NCBI GenBank assembly: GCA_965205735.1
Contig: OZ242179.1
Coordinates: 434,001-498,000, forward strand
Reading direction: 5' to 3'
DNA: 64,000 nucleotides
Source of the DNA: VXNE01 sp965205735
Lineage (GTDB): Bacteria; Pseudomonadota; Gammaproteobacteria; Pseudomonadales; Azotimanducaceae
Shown: one piece after another, positions 35,816-44,922 of the stretch
How the letters are laid out: each line of letters begins with the position of its first letter
Numbering within the stretch: position 1 is the first letter of the stretch
The notes under the pieces: generated by a model
The model's input: only the letters and a program-made list of their open reading frames with translations
Told to the model about the DNA's origin: nothing
Database searches by the model: none
Position numbers and translations under genes: made by a program

Positions 35816-36066
35816 GTTAACCCGCATATCTAACCAAGTCGCTTGTTGAGTCACTGAATATCATTTGCTTTCAATCAGGTACTTCCTTTTTTCGAAAGTT
35901 GTGCCTGGCACAGACGGCGCTGGCCGCGCCCTCGCTGGTCTTTTGCCCGCGTGCGCGCACGCGCTCGCTCCACCATAAGAGTGGCTATGCTTCCGCTCGC
36001 AAGCACGCGCACGCGGGCAAAATCCTGCGCGATCATCGCGGCCCTTGGTGAGATATGCGGGTTAAC
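35816..36066. mobile_element. 251-bp inverted-repeat element without transposase
   Basis: The left end GTTAACCCGCATATCT-AACCAAG (35816-35838) is the inverted copy of the right end (36044-36066) with one mismatch in 23. The interior has no homologous coding sequence. The right 65 bp recur at 3338-3402. It is most likely a non-autonomous derivative of an insertion sequence. It sits upstream of ExbD and downstream of tctA. Confidence 0.8.
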
Positions 36067-36110
36067 CGACGCGGACGCGATGTCGAATGCCGAGATCGCA
36101 CATTTCTGAT

Positions 36111-37583
36111 TCACAGTCGTGTTCCATCGTTGGGCTTGTCGCGCCACCATCGAATCATCGGGGCCAGCCAGATCGCCGCGCAGGCGAAGGCAAGCACGAC
36201 GGTCGCCGGGCGTTGCAGGAGGATCGATGGCGATCCGTCCGCCAGGTAGAGGGTGCGCCGCAGGTTTTCCTCCAGCATGCCACTCAGGATGAAGCCGAGC
36301 AGGAGAGGCGCCAGCGGAAAACCCGCCGAACGGAGCGCCAAAGCGGCGACGCCGAAGCCGAGCATCAGGTAGAGGTCGAAATCATTGGATGTCGTGAGAT
36401 AGACGCCGACGAGGGAAAACGCTACCACGAAAGGAATGAGCACCGGCCGCGAGACCTGAATCAGTCGGGAAATGTAGGGTATCAACGGCAGGTTCAGCGC
36501 CAGCAGCACCAGGTTGCCGACATACATGGAGACAATCACCCCCCAGAACACGGCAGGGTCGGTCTCCAGCAGGCGCGGACCGGGCTGGATACCGAGACTG
36601 AGCATGACGCCCAACAGCACTGCGGTGGTGCCGGAACCGGGAATGCCCAGCGTCAGGAGCGGCACGAAGGAACCCGTGCAAGCGGCGTTGTTGGCGGCCT
36701 CCGGCGCGGCGATGCCGCAGGCGGGATTGCGGTTGAAACGCTTTTCGAACTCGTAGGCGAAGAAGCTCGCCAGCGTCGCCCCTGCGCCCGGCAATACGCC
36801 GACCAGGAATCCGAGCACGGAGTTGCGTCCCACGGTCGGCGCGATGGCTCTCGCATCACCCTTCGCCAGGCGGACGCTGGCCGCGGGACGATAGGCGTCG
36901 GCGCGTTCCGTCGTCGTCAGCATATGGAACGCCTCCGCGAGGGCGAATACGGCCATGGCGAGAAGAATGAAACTGATGCCATCCATAAGGTCGAGGCGCC
37001 CGAACGTAAAGCGCTGCACGCCGGCCGACTGATCCGTCCCTACGGTTCCTAGCATCAATCCGAGGAGCGCGGCGACACAGGACTTGGCCACGCGCCCGCG
37101 CTCGGCGAAAGCGGCGATACTCGATAACGCGAAGATCAGGATCAGGGTGTATTCCGGCGACTGGAATGCGGTCGCCCAGGAGGCGAGGACGCCTGCGAAG
37201 AGGAGCAGGGCGACGGCGCCCATGGTGCCGCCGGCGAACGAGGCGTAGGCAGCGATGGCGAGCGCCCGCCCGGCTTCGCCGCTGCGGGCCATCGGATAGC
37301 CATCGAACGAGGTGGCAACGGTGGAGGCGACGCCGGGCGCGTTGATCAGAATCGACGACGTGGAACCACCGAACACCGCGCCGTAGTACACCCCGGCCAT
37401 CATGATGAGTCCCGCCGCTGGCTCCATCGTATAGCTCACGGGAATCATCAGGGCGATGGCCGTGATCGGTCCCAACCCGGGCAGCATGCCGATCAAGGTT
37501 CCCGCGCAGCATCCGGCCGCTACCCACAACAGGTTCGACGGATCGAGAGCCGTCGCCAGACCTGCCGCGATGCCTTCCCACAT
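36111..37583 (-). CDS. tctA: Tripartite tricarboxylate transporter large permease TctA
   Basis: A 490-residue polytopic membrane protein. Family marks: GTLIGMLPGLGPITAIAL, YYGAVFGGSTSSILINAPG (the signature re-entrant loop), LLGLMLGTVGTD, PGAGATLASFFAYE, and LLTLGIPGSGTTAVLLG. It forms the transport channel with TctB. Start ATG 37583; the TctB TGA overlaps it by one base. Substrate may be citrate-like or aldonate; the SMP-30 neighbour hints at sugar acids. Confidence 0.94.
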   Translation of the reverse strand: MWEGIAAGLATALDPSNLLWVAAGCCAGTLIGMLPGLGPITAIALMIPVSYTMEPAAGLIMMAGVYYGAVFGGSTSSILINAPGVASTVATSFDGYPMARSGEAGRALAIAAYASFAGGTMGAVALLLFAGVLASWATAFQSPEYTLILIFALSSIAAFAERGRVAKSCVAALLGLMLGTVGTDQSAGVQRFTFGRLDLMDGISFILLAMAVFALAEAFHMLTTTERADAYRPAASVRLAKGDARAIAPTVGRNSVLGFLVGVLPGAGATLASFFAYEFEKRFNRNPACGIAAPEAANNAACTGSFVPLLTLGIPGSGTTAVLLGVMLSLGIQPGPRLLETDPAVFWGVIVSMYVGNLVLLALNLPLIPYISRLIQVSRPVLIPFVVAFSLVGVYLTTSNDFDLYLMLGFGVAALALRSAGFPLAPLLLGFILSGMLEENLRRTLYLADGSPSILLQRPATVVLAFACAAIWLAPMIRWWRDKPNDGTRL

Positions 37584-38017
37584 CAGGACCACCAAGCGCC
37601 AGGATGTATGTAGACGTCGAGCGCCACCTCGATCAGCACCCAGCCGGCGAGCGCCGTGGCGACCGGAGCAGCGACCAGCACCAGCGGACGCCTTTCGCCC
37701 AACAGTGCCAGGGACGCGCACAGGAACAGCGCCAGCGACGGCCACAAACCCGCGTTGGGGATCAGGACGGCGAAGCCAACGATGCATGCGGACATTGCGA
37801 CGAGCGGCGTGTACCGCCGAGACGCATCGCTGGGCGCGATGCCCCGCAGCAACATGCCCGCCGCAAGTAACGCGAGCAGGGAGCCGCAGAACAACGGCAA
37901 GGAGCGGGCGTTGACCAGTTCCTCAGCCGACCACGGGTCGAGTTCGATGCGCGCTGCTGCCCACAGGTAGACGCCGGCTACTACGAGCAGCGCCAGCGGC
38001 ATCAAGCGGCGAGTCAC
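37583..38017 (-). CDS. tctB: Tripartite tricarboxylate transporter small permease TctB
   Basis: A 144-residue membrane protein with four predicted helices, in the order and size of TctB proteins, which diverge strongly in sequence. The call rests on hydropathy and on its place between tctC and tctA. It overlaps tctC by 4 bp and tctA by 1 bp. Confidence 0.85.
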   Translation of the reverse strand: MTRRLMPLALLVVAGVYLWAAARIELDPWSAEELVNARSLPLFCGSLLALLAAGMLLRGIAPSDASRRYTPLVAMSACIVGFAVLIPNAGLWPSLALFLCASLALLGERRPLVLVAAPVATALAGWVLIEVALDVYIHPGAWWS

Positions 38018-38967
38018 CGCGCGAAACCAAGTTTCGCCATCGTTGCCGCCAGCGATTCCTCCTGTTGCTCGAGGTATCGGGTAAAGTTGTCGCCGAACAG
38101 GTCTAGCGGTTCCCAGCCGTACTGTTCAAGCGTTTCGCTCCATGCGTCGGAAGCAGTCAGGGCGCGAAAACGTTGGATGTGACGTTCGCGAACGTCGTCG
38201 TCGACGTGCCGTGAGGCGAACATGCCGCGCCAATTGGCGAATCTTACCGGATAGCCGAGCTCTGTCAGGGTCGGAGCGTTTTCGATGGCCGCGACCCGTG
38301 CGGGTGCGGTAACGGCCAGTACGCGCACCTGGCCTGCCCGTATGAAGGGGATCGTTTCTCCAAGTCCCGTGGACAGGAGTTCTATCTCGTCACCCAACAG
38401 GGAAAGCATGGCCTTGCCGCCGCCGTCATAGGGCAGGTAGCGAACGCGCCGCGCGTCCACACCGGCGGCATCAAGTGCCAACACGGCGACGATGTGGTCG
38501 AGACTGCCTCGGGCGGAACCTCCGCCCAGGGTCACGGCGCGGGGATCCGCCTTGAGGCGCGCCACGATACTGGGCCAGTCCCGAATAGCGGCCGTGTCTT
38601 TCACCACGAATATGCCGTAGTCGGCCACCAGTCCGGCGATGGGAGTGAGATCGCGGAAACCCAAGGGGTACAGGTTCTGCAGTCGCCGCAGGATGAGCGG
38701 CGCCGAGTTCACGATCAGGGCCGTGCGAAAGCGGGCCGCGTTTTCCACGAATACGCTCAAACCCCGGCCGCCGCTGGCGCCGGCAATGTTCTCGAACGAA
38801 ACGGTTTGCGCCGGGTCCAGCATAGTCAGCGTCCGTCCAGCCGTCCGTGCGGTACCGTCCAGACCACCGCCGGCGGCGACAGGGATCACGATGTGGACGC
38901 GTTCCGCCCATGCCGCGCCCGCGAGCAAGCAGGCGACGATTGCCAAACTTCGGGTTCGTCGCATCAT
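38014..38967 (-). CDS. tctC: Tripartite tricarboxylate transporter receptor TctC/Bug family
   Basis: A 317-residue periplasmic substrate-binding protein. The signal peptide MMRRTRSLAIVACLLAGAAW is cleaved near AWA. The body shows VHIVIPVAAGGGLDGTARTA, VRYLPYDGGGKAMLSLLGDE, FIRAGQVRVLAVTAP and GYPVRFANWRGMFA, all Bug-family marks. It captures the carboxylate substrate for TctAB. It overlaps the SMP-30 stop by 4 bp. Confidence 0.93.
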   Translation of the reverse strand: MMRRTRSLAIVACLLAGAAWAERVHIVIPVAAGGGLDGTARTAGRTLTMLDPAQTVSFENIAGASGGRGLSVFVENAARFRTALIVNSAPLILRRLQNLYPLGFRDLTPIAGLVADYGIFVVKDTAAIRDWPSIVARLKADPRAVTLGGGSARGSLDHIVAVLALDAAGVDARRVRYLPYDGGGKAMLSLLGDEIELLSTGLGETIPFIRAGQVRVLAVTAPARVAAIENAPTLTELGYPVRFANWRGMFASRHVDDDVRERHIQRFRALTASDAWSETLEQYGWEPLDLFGDNFTRYLEQQEESLAATMAKLGFAR

Positions 38968-39917
38968 GTGCGTCCCGACATTTCGCTGGTCACCTTATTC
39001 AGGTAATTGAGGGGGAGGCCGGGTTGCCCCCACGGCATGGAAACGAGTTGGCCCGTGGAGGAAAGCGTGATGTACGCGGTCGCAAGGTCGGGTCCGCCGA
39101 AACAGATGTTCGTGGTCAAGGGATCGGGCATGGGCACGAAACCCGGTTCGTCGCCCCGGGGCGACAGAACCGTGATACCGCCCTCCCTCAGTGTCGCGAC
39201 GCAGATGTTGCCGACGGCATCGACAGCGAGTGAATCGAACAGGAAGTAGCCGGGCCGGCCCGGAACGAGCCGGCCGCCGTCGGGCTTGTCGCCGCGTTCG
39301 CCAGCAAGTTGGCCGGGACCGCTGAGCGCATACGCCCATAGACGGCCGGTGGGTGTTTCGGCCACGTACAGCGTGTCTTCGTCCGGTGACAGGCCGATGC
39401 CGTTCGGGCCTTCCATCGGAAAGATCATCTCTTCGATATGGTTGCCGTCCGTCCGCGCATAGAAAACGCCGGTACGGTCGCGTTCCCGCGGGCGCGTCTT
39501 CCCGAGGTCGGAGAACCAGAAGCCACCTGACGCGTCGAAAACGATGTCGTTCGGCCCGCGGAGCGAGACACCATCGGCGTGCGTGTAGAGAACCTCAACC
39601 TCCCCGGTATCGAGATCGACGCGTTCGATGCGGCCACCGCTGTAGTCTGTCGCCTGACCCTGCGCACGCAGGCGTCCCGGGCGTTCCACCCAATTGAAGC
39701 CCCCGTTATTGCAGATGTAGCACTTGCCGTCGGGACCGATGGCGGCACCGTTCGGTCCGCCGCCGGTTTCGGCGACAACGGTGATTTCCCCGGACGGCGA
39801 GACGCGCGAGAGGGTGCCGCGCGCAATTTCGACCAAAATGATGGAACCGTTCGGCATGGCAATGGGCCCCTCGGGGAAACGTAACCCCGAGGCGACGACC
39901 GTGGGTGCGGAAAGCAT
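38964..39917 (-). CDS. SMP-30/gluconolactonase-family protein
   Basis: A 317-residue six-bladed beta-propeller. Marks: LRFPEGPIAMPNGSI, GGGPNGAAIGPDGKCYICNN, GPNDIVFDASGGFWFSD, GPNGIGLSPDEDTLYVAET, and FDSLAVDAVGNICVATL. The family hydrolyses sugar lactones with one metal ion. First gene of the SMP30-tctC-tctB-tctA operon, every junction overlapping. This suggests that uptake of a sugar acid is coupled to lactone opening. Confidence 0.88.
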   Translation of the reverse strand: MLSAPTVVASGLRFPEGPIAMPNGSIILVEIARGTLSRVSPSGEITVVAETGGGPNGAAIGPDGKCYICNNGGFNWVERPGRLRAQGQATDYSGGRIERVDLDTGEVEVLYTHADGVSLRGPNDIVFDASGGFWFSDLGKTRPRERDRTGVFYARTDGNHIEEMIFPMEGPNGIGLSPDEDTLYVAETPTGRLWAYALSGPGQLAGERGDKPDGGRLVPGRPGYFLFDSLAVDAVGNICVATLREGGITVLSPRGDEPGFVPMPDPLTTNICFGGPDLATAYITLSSTGQLVSMPWGQPGLPLNYLNKVTSEMSGRT

Positions 39918-39986
39918 GCGGTGTCCTTGTCGCTTGAACCAGGCGAATGTTAAGGTCGGCTTGATTCACGCGCCACAGAAACCAAC

Positions 39987-40328
39987 ATGTTCCGAGCCCT
40001 TTGCTTCTCGATCCTGGCGATATTTCTGACTGCCGGGTGCAAGAGCTACGTCGATGAATCCGCCGGCCGAACGGTCGGGGAGGTGATCGACGACGTAAGT
40101 ATCAAGGTACGCGTGAAGGCCCGCCTGGTGGGCGACAAGGAACTCAGCGGCTTTCGTATCAAAGTCGACGTGGACAAGGGAGTTGTAAGACTTCGCGGCA
40201 AGATCAAGCGACCCGAGTTGCGCCAGCGCGCACTTGAGCTGGTGCGCGGGGTTCGGGGCGTGGTCGACATCGTGGACAAGCTGGTCCTCGCACAAGCGCC
40301 TCAAAAGGAATCGAACGGCGATCCCTGA
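39987..40328 (+). CDS. BON-domain lipoprotein
   Basis: A 113-residue envelope lipoprotein: the signal ends LTAGC with Cys18 as the lipid site. One BON domain follows: DDVSIKVRVKARLVGDKE, a long DVDKGVVRLRGKIKRPEL, then RGVRGVVDIVDKLVL. Single-BON proteins are thought to bind phospholipid or other envelope parts. It converges with the acyl-CoA ligase and stands alone on this strand. Confidence 0.88.
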   Translation: MFRALCFSILAIFLTAGCKSYVDESAGRTVGEVIDDVSIKVRVKARLVGDKELSGFRIKVDVDKGVVRLRGKIKRPELRQRALELVRGVRGVVDIVDKLVLAQAPQKESNGDP

Positions 40329-40356
40329 TCTGCTGCGAGGCCCGAGGCCCGAGGCT

Positions 40357-42195
40357 TCAACCGCTCCGATACATGTTGTCGATCAAGTCGCTGTACTTCT
40401 CATTGACCACCTTGCGTTTCAGTTTCTGGGTCGGGGTCAACTCGTCGTCCTCCGCATCGAGCAACTGGTCGATGAGGCGGAACTGCTTGATGGTTTCGAC
40501 GCGGGCAAACTTCGCGTTGACCGCCTCGATCTCGGCGTTAATCAAGTCTTCGACTTCGCGCGTGTGGCACAGGCTGGTGTACGTAGTGAAGGGCACGTCG
40601 TTGTCCTGGGCGAACTGAGTGACGTTCTCATGATCGATCATGACGAGGCAGGTGAGGTACGGCCGCCGGTCGCCCACGACCACCGCGTCGGTGATGTAGG
40701 GCGAGAACTTGAGCTGGTTCTCGATCTCGCTCGGGGTGATGTTCTTGCCTCCGGCGGTGATGATGATGTCCTTCATGCGGTCGAGGAGGTAGATGAAGCC
40801 GTCATCGTCGATCCGACCGACATCGCCCGTGTGCAACCAGCCCTGGACGAACGTATCCGCCGTCTGTTCCGGCTTGTTCCAATAACCCTGGATGACGCCA
40901 GGACTGCGGATCAGGATCTCGTTTTCTGCCGATAGCGCGATCTCGACGCCGGGCGTCGCCTTGCCGACGCTGCCGATGCGGAAGTCGCCGGGAAAATTGG
41001 CCGTCGCGATGCCGGTACACTCGGTTTGCCCGTAAGCCTCGTACATGGGCTTGCCGAGCGCCCAGTACCAATCGATGAGATCGGGCGCGATGGGGGCGGC
41101 GGCGGTGGAAAGCCAGCGGCAGGCGTCGATACCCAACATCCGGCGCACATTTTTCAGCACCAGTCGATCAAGGCAGAAGAAGGCCAGTCCCAATGGCAAC
41201 GGCACGGGCCGGTTCGCCTTGAGATAGCGCGCGCGGCGCACGCCGACGGCCATTGCCATGTTGTAGGCGAGCCGACCCAGGGTCGTCGCTTCCTTCAGCA
41301 TGATCCGCACCGCGGAGAACTGCTTCTCCCACACCCTCGGCACCGCGAAGTGAACCGTCGGCGACACCTCCTGCAAGTCGCGGATCATGGTTTCGGGGCT
41401 TTCCGGCAGGTTCACCACGGAGGCTACCGTAATACCCAGGAAGGTGTAGAACATGCGCCCCGCGACGTGCGCCAGCGGCAGGAAGCCGAGCTGCTCGTCG
41501 GTATCGAAGACGGTGTAGCTGCTTGTCAGCGTCGCCATCATGAACATCACGTTGGCGTGGGAGATCATCGCGCCCTTGGGCGGCCCCGTGGTGCCCGAGG
41601 TATAGGTCAGGATCATCAGATTGTCGGGCTCGGCGCGATCGATTTCCCGATCCCAGGCATCCGCGTGCGCCGCGTCGTACGCCCGGCCGATTTCCTTGAG
41701 CGCCTCGAACGACATGCACATCGGGTCGTCGAGGCTGCGCAGACCCTCCATGTCGAAGATGATGATCTTTTCGAGCGTCGGGGTACGTTCCCGGACAGCC
41801 AGCGCCTTGTCGAGCTGTTCCTCGTCTTCGGCGAAATAGAAGCGGGTACCGCTGTCGTTGATGAGATATTCCACCTGCGTCGACGAATCCGTGGGGTATA
41901 CGCCGCTGGTGACGCCGCCGACGCAAATGATGCCGAGGTCGGCGAATAGCCATTCCTTGACTGCTTCGGCGGCGATGGAACAGATGTCGCCGCGCGTGAG
42001 ACCGAGCGCGAGCAATCCCATTCCCGCCAGGCGCGCCTGCTCGCCATAGTCCGCCCACGTGTACTCGTTCCAGATACCCAGGTCCTTTTCGCGCAGAGCC
42101 ACCTTGCGCGCGCCGAGTTCGGCCACGCGCTTGCGGAACAACGCCGGCATTGTGACGCAGTCTTCGATAGCGGTATGGTTCGCGTTCATCGCCAT
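40357..42195 (-). CDS. Long-chain acyl-CoA synthetase-like AMP-binding ligase
   Basis: A 612-residue ANL-superfamily enzyme. The AMP-binding P-loop is LTYTSGTTGPPKGAMISHAN. Further marks are YGQTECTGIA, GWLHTGDVGRIDDDGFIYL, RMKDIIITAGGKNITPSEIE, and the C-terminal lysine region TPTQKLKRKVV. The long-chain subtype is suggested by its length and by QLGFLPLAHVAGRMFY. ATG 42195 is used; ATG 42189 would overlap the livF stop as ATGA and is equally possible. It is the last gene of the liv run, so it likely activates the imported acid with CoA. Confidence 0.9.
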   Translation of the reverse strand: MAMNANHTAIEDCVTMPALFRKRVAELGARKVALREKDLGIWNEYTWADYGEQARLAGMGLLALGLTRGDICSIAAEAVKEWLFADLGIICVGGVTSGVYPTDSSTQVEYLINDSGTRFYFAEDEEQLDKALAVRERTPTLEKIIIFDMEGLRSLDDPMCMSFEALKEIGRAYDAAHADAWDREIDRAEPDNLMILTYTSGTTGPPKGAMISHANVMFMMATLTSSYTVFDTDEQLGFLPLAHVAGRMFYTFLGITVASVVNLPESPETMIRDLQEVSPTVHFAVPRVWEKQFSAVRIMLKEATTLGRLAYNMAMAVGVRRARYLKANRPVPLPLGLAFFCLDRLVLKNVRRMLGIDACRWLSTAAAPIAPDLIDWYWALGKPMYEAYGQTECTGIATANFPGDFRIGSVGKATPGVEIALSAENEILIRSPGVIQGYWNKPEQTADTFVQGWLHTGDVGRIDDDGFIYLLDRMKDIIITAGGKNITPSEIENQLKFSPYITDAVVVGDRRPYLTCLVMIDHENVTQFAQDNDVPFTTYTSLCHTREVEDLINAEIEAVNAKFARVETIKQFRLIDQLLDAEDDELTPTQKLKRKVVNEKYSDLIDNMYRSG

Positions 42196-43058
42196 GTCTT
42201 GCGCTGCTTCCAACGTCGCCGTCCGCGCACGCCCCGATCCTTCATGCCGAGATAGAACTCCTGGATATCGGTCGCGCTCTTCAGGCGTTCGCATGTATCT
42301 TCCATGACGATGCGGCCAATCTCCATGACGTAGCCGTAGTCGGCGACGTCCAGAGCCATGCGGGCGTTCTGCTCCACCAGCAGTATGGCCATCCGCCGCT
42401 CGCTGCGCAGCCGCCCGACTATGGTCGCGATCTCTCGCGCCAAGGTGGGCGCCAGTCCAAGCGAAGGTTCGTCCAGCAGCATCAGCTTCGGACGCATCAT
42501 CAGCGCGCGACCGATCACGAGCATCTGCTGCTCGCCTCCGGAGAGATATCCCGCGGGTTGCTTGCGACGTCCGGCAAGCCCCGGGAAATAGCCGTATACC
42601 ATCTCCAGGTCGTCGGAAAAGTCGGCGCGCTTGCGCGAGAACGCTCCCACCACCAGGTTTTCTTCCACCGTGAGGAATGGAAATACCTCCCGCCCTTCGG
42701 GCACATGACCGATCCCAAGCCGCGCGACGCGGTCGGGGTCCAGACCGGTGATGTCCCTGCCGTCGAACTCGACCGTGCCCTTGCGCGGGTCCATGGCGCC
42801 GGAGACGGTCTTCAACACCGTGGTCTTGCCGGCACCGTTTGCTCCCAGGACGGCGACGATCCCGCCGTCCTCGACTTCGAGGGAGATGCCCCGAATCGCC
42901 ATGATGGGACCATAGTAGGTCTCGACGTTCCTGACGGTAAGCAGTGCCCCACAGCCGACGCCTTCGGCCTCGGTCTTTTGTTCGCGAGGGGTTTCCCCTC
43001 GCGCTCCCCGGCTGAAGGCTCCGCCCCGACCCCGCTCGTCGTCCACGTCAGTCTCCAA
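42186..43058 (-). CDS. livF: Branched-chain-type ABC transporter ATPase LivF with repeat-derived N-terminus
   Basis: 290 residues against about 235 for typical LivF. The core starts LLTVRNVETYYGPIMAIRG and shows Walker A GANGAGKTT, signature YLSGGEQQMLVIGRAL, Walker B LMLLDEPSLGLAP and H-loop LVEQNA. The first ~39 residues (RGGAFSRGARGETPREQKTE and onward) are encoded by the dispersed palindromic repeat. No ATG/GTG/TTG lies between the repeat and the core, so translation must pass through it unless CTG is used. The start is TTG 43058 (or GTG four codons later) and overlaps livG by 11 bp. Confidence 0.9.
   Translation of the reverse strand: METDVDDERGRGGAFSRGARGETPREQKTEAEGVGCGALLTVRNVETYYGPIMAIRGISLEVEDGGIVAVLGANGAGKTTVLKTVSGAMDPRKGTVEFDGRDITGLDPDRVARLGIGHVPEGREVFPFLTVEENLVVGAFSRKRADFSDDLEMVYGYFPGLAGRRKQPAGYLSGGEQQMLVIGRALMMRPKLMLLDEPSLGLAPTLAREIATIVGRLRSERRMAILLVEQNARMALDVADYGYVMEIGRIVMEDTCERLKSATDIQEFYLGMKDRGVRGRRRWKQRKTWR
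42948..43023. repeat. Palindromic repeat inside livF coding frame
   Basis: Hairpin GCGAGGGG-TTT-CCCCTCGC at 42984-43002. The flanks GCCCCACAGCCG and GCTCCCCGGCTGAAGG match the cluster at 3193-3337. The repeat carries no stop codon in the livF frame. Confidence 0.82.
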
Positions 43059-43842
43059 GGTACGCCCGCAGAACCTCGGGGTGGCTCTGCACCTCCGCCG
43101 GCGTGCCCGTGGTGATGGCAGCCCCGTCCGCCATTGCCATCACCCGATTTGAAACCGCTGTCACCAGGTTCATGTCGTGCTCCACCATCGCGATGGTGAC
43201 GCCGAGGTCCGCCGAAATATCCTCGATCCAGAACGACAGGTCCTCCGTCTCCTCGGGGTTGAGCCCGGACGACGGCTCGTCCAGCAGCAGCAACCGCGGC
43301 TCGGCACACAGCGCGCGGGCGATCTCCACGATTTTTCGCGTCCCGTAGGGCAGGGCGCCGACCATCTGATCTCGGCTGCCCTGCAAATCGAGCAAGTCGA
43401 TCATCTGTTCCGCGTAGGATCGGAATGCGATCTCCTGGCGCCGCACGGACGGCAGGAAAAGGAACTCCGCCAGGAGGTTCGTACGGCGATGCACGTGACG
43501 GCCTATGAGCAGATTGTCGAGCACGGTTGCGCGATCAAACAATTCGATATTCTGGAACGTCCGCGTGATACCGAGTTCGGCGACGCGGTGTCCCGGTACC
43601 CGGCTCAACTCCTCGCCGTTGAACGCCATGGTGCCCGCGTCCGCGTCGTAGATGCGGTTGATCAGGTTGAAGATCGTTGTCTTGCCGGCCCCGTTGGGGC
43701 CGATGATGCTGAACACCTCGCCCCGGCGAATCTCGAACGACACGTCCCGCACCGCCCTTACGCCGCCGAAACTGAGCGACAGGTTGCGCGCCTCGAACAG
43801 CATCGCCCCCGCTTGACCCGAATGCGTCTGCGAATCGGTCAT
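43048..43842 (-). CDS. livG: Branched-chain-type ABC transporter ATPase LivG
   Basis: 264 residues. Core LFEARNLSLSFGGVRAVRD, Walker A GPNGAGKTT, the LivG-type segment ITRTFQNIELFDRATVLDNL, signature around LPYGTRKIVEIARAL, Walker B LLLLDEPSSGLNPEE and H-loop MVEHDMNLV. It overlaps livM by 4 bp. The sequence family transports branched-chain amino acids but also aromatic acids, urea and others. Confidence 0.92.
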   Translation of the reverse strand: MTDSQTHSGQAGAMLFEARNLSLSFGGVRAVRDVSFEIRRGEVFSIIGPNGAGKTTIFNLINRIYDADAGTMAFNGEELSRVPGHRVAELGITRTFQNIELFDRATVLDNLLIGRHVHRRTNLLAEFLFLPSVRRQEIAFRSYAEQMIDLLDLQGSRDQMVGALPYGTRKIVEIARALCAEPRLLLLDEPSSGLNPEETEDLSFWIEDISADLGVTIAMVEHDMNLVTAVSNRVMAMADGAAITTGTPAEVQSHPEVLRAYLGD

Positions 43843-44915
43843 TGAACCCGCTCGGTCTTGAGGTAGGTCTTCTGGCGCTTGTGCGTCGCCTTGCGATACA
43901 AGGGGAACTGGCTCAGCCAGGCGCGAATCTTGAGCCAGCGACCGTAGAGCCCCAAGGGTTCGAAGACGAGGAACAACGCCAGGATGGCGCCGAAGACGCC
44001 AAGCTCCAAACCCGGAATCTGGCCGACGGTCGATGGCAACACATCCCGCGCCAAGGCGATCGCCTGGGGCAGGTAACCGACGAATATCGCGCCGAAGACA
44101 ACTCCGTGAAGAGACCCCAGCCCCCCGACGACAACCAGCAGCAGGAGTTGTATCGAGGTTTGCACGGTGAACGCGTCAGGTGCCAGGTAGCCGATTCTGT
44201 GCGCCAGCAACACGCCTGCCATGCCGGTAAACGCCGCCGAAACCGCGAACGCCGTCGTCTTGGTGCGCGCCAGGTGCACGCCCATGCTCTCGGCGGAGGT
44301 CTCGGAGTCCCGCACGGCAATGAAGGCGCGTCCCATGGGGCTGCGCAGCAGATTCGCCGCGATGAGCAGGCCCGCCGCGAGTGCGCCGAGGGAAACGTAG
44401 TACAGCGCGTAACTGTCGGTCAGGCTGACGCCGAGAAACTCGGGCTGCGGCACGGCCAAGCCGCGCAGGCCGCCGGTGACCGGTTCCCAGTGCTCGATGC
44501 AATACGCCACGATACGTTCGAACGCGAGGGTTGCGATCGCGAGATAAACGCCGGTCATGCGTAGGGCCGGGATACCCACCAGCGCGCCGACAAGGGCGGT
44601 GAACACCACGGCGAGAGGCGCGGACAGCGCAAAGGGTACGCCGTAGCCGAGGAGTACCGTGTGGGTGTAGGCGCCGATGGCGAGGAACGCCGCGTGTCCG
44701 AGGCTGACGAGTCCGGTATAGCCGACCAGCAGCATGAGACCGATACCGGCGATGGCCCAGATAAAGACCAGCGCCAGTTCGCCGACGTAGAACGCATTCA
44801 GGAACCAGGGTGCTGCGACCACGCCCACCGCCAGCAGCGCGTACCAGAACCGCTGGCCGTTGTGGCGAAAAAGATCGACATCCTGGCCGTAGCGGGTGGT
44901 GAGCACGAATCGCAT
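43839..44915 (-). CDS. livM: Branched-chain-type ABC permease LivM
   Basis: A 358-residue membrane protein with about nine helices and family marks: GYTGLVSLGHAAFLAIGAYT, FIAVRDSETSAESMGVHLAR, KTTAFAVSAAFTGMAGVLLA and GGLGSLHGVVFGAIFV. It has a basic C-terminal tail. Together with LivH it forms the channel. Seven bases separate it from livH. Confidence 0.92.
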   Translation of the reverse strand: MRFVLTTRYGQDVDLFRHNGQRFWYALLAVGVVAAPWFLNAFYVGELALVFIWAIAGIGLMLLVGYTGLVSLGHAAFLAIGAYTHTVLLGYGVPFALSAPLAVVFTALVGALVGIPALRMTGVYLAIATLAFERIVAYCIEHWEPVTGGLRGLAVPQPEFLGVSLTDSYALYYVSLGALAAGLLIAANLLRSPMGRAFIAVRDSETSAESMGVHLARTKTTAFAVSAAFTGMAGVLLAHRIGYLAPDAFTVQTSIQLLLLVVVGGLGSLHGVVFGAIFVGYLPQAIALARDVLPSTVGQIPGLELGVFGAILALFLVFEPLGLYGRWLKIRAWLSQFPLYRKATHKRQKTYLKTERVQ

Positions 44916-44922
44916 GTCGGGG

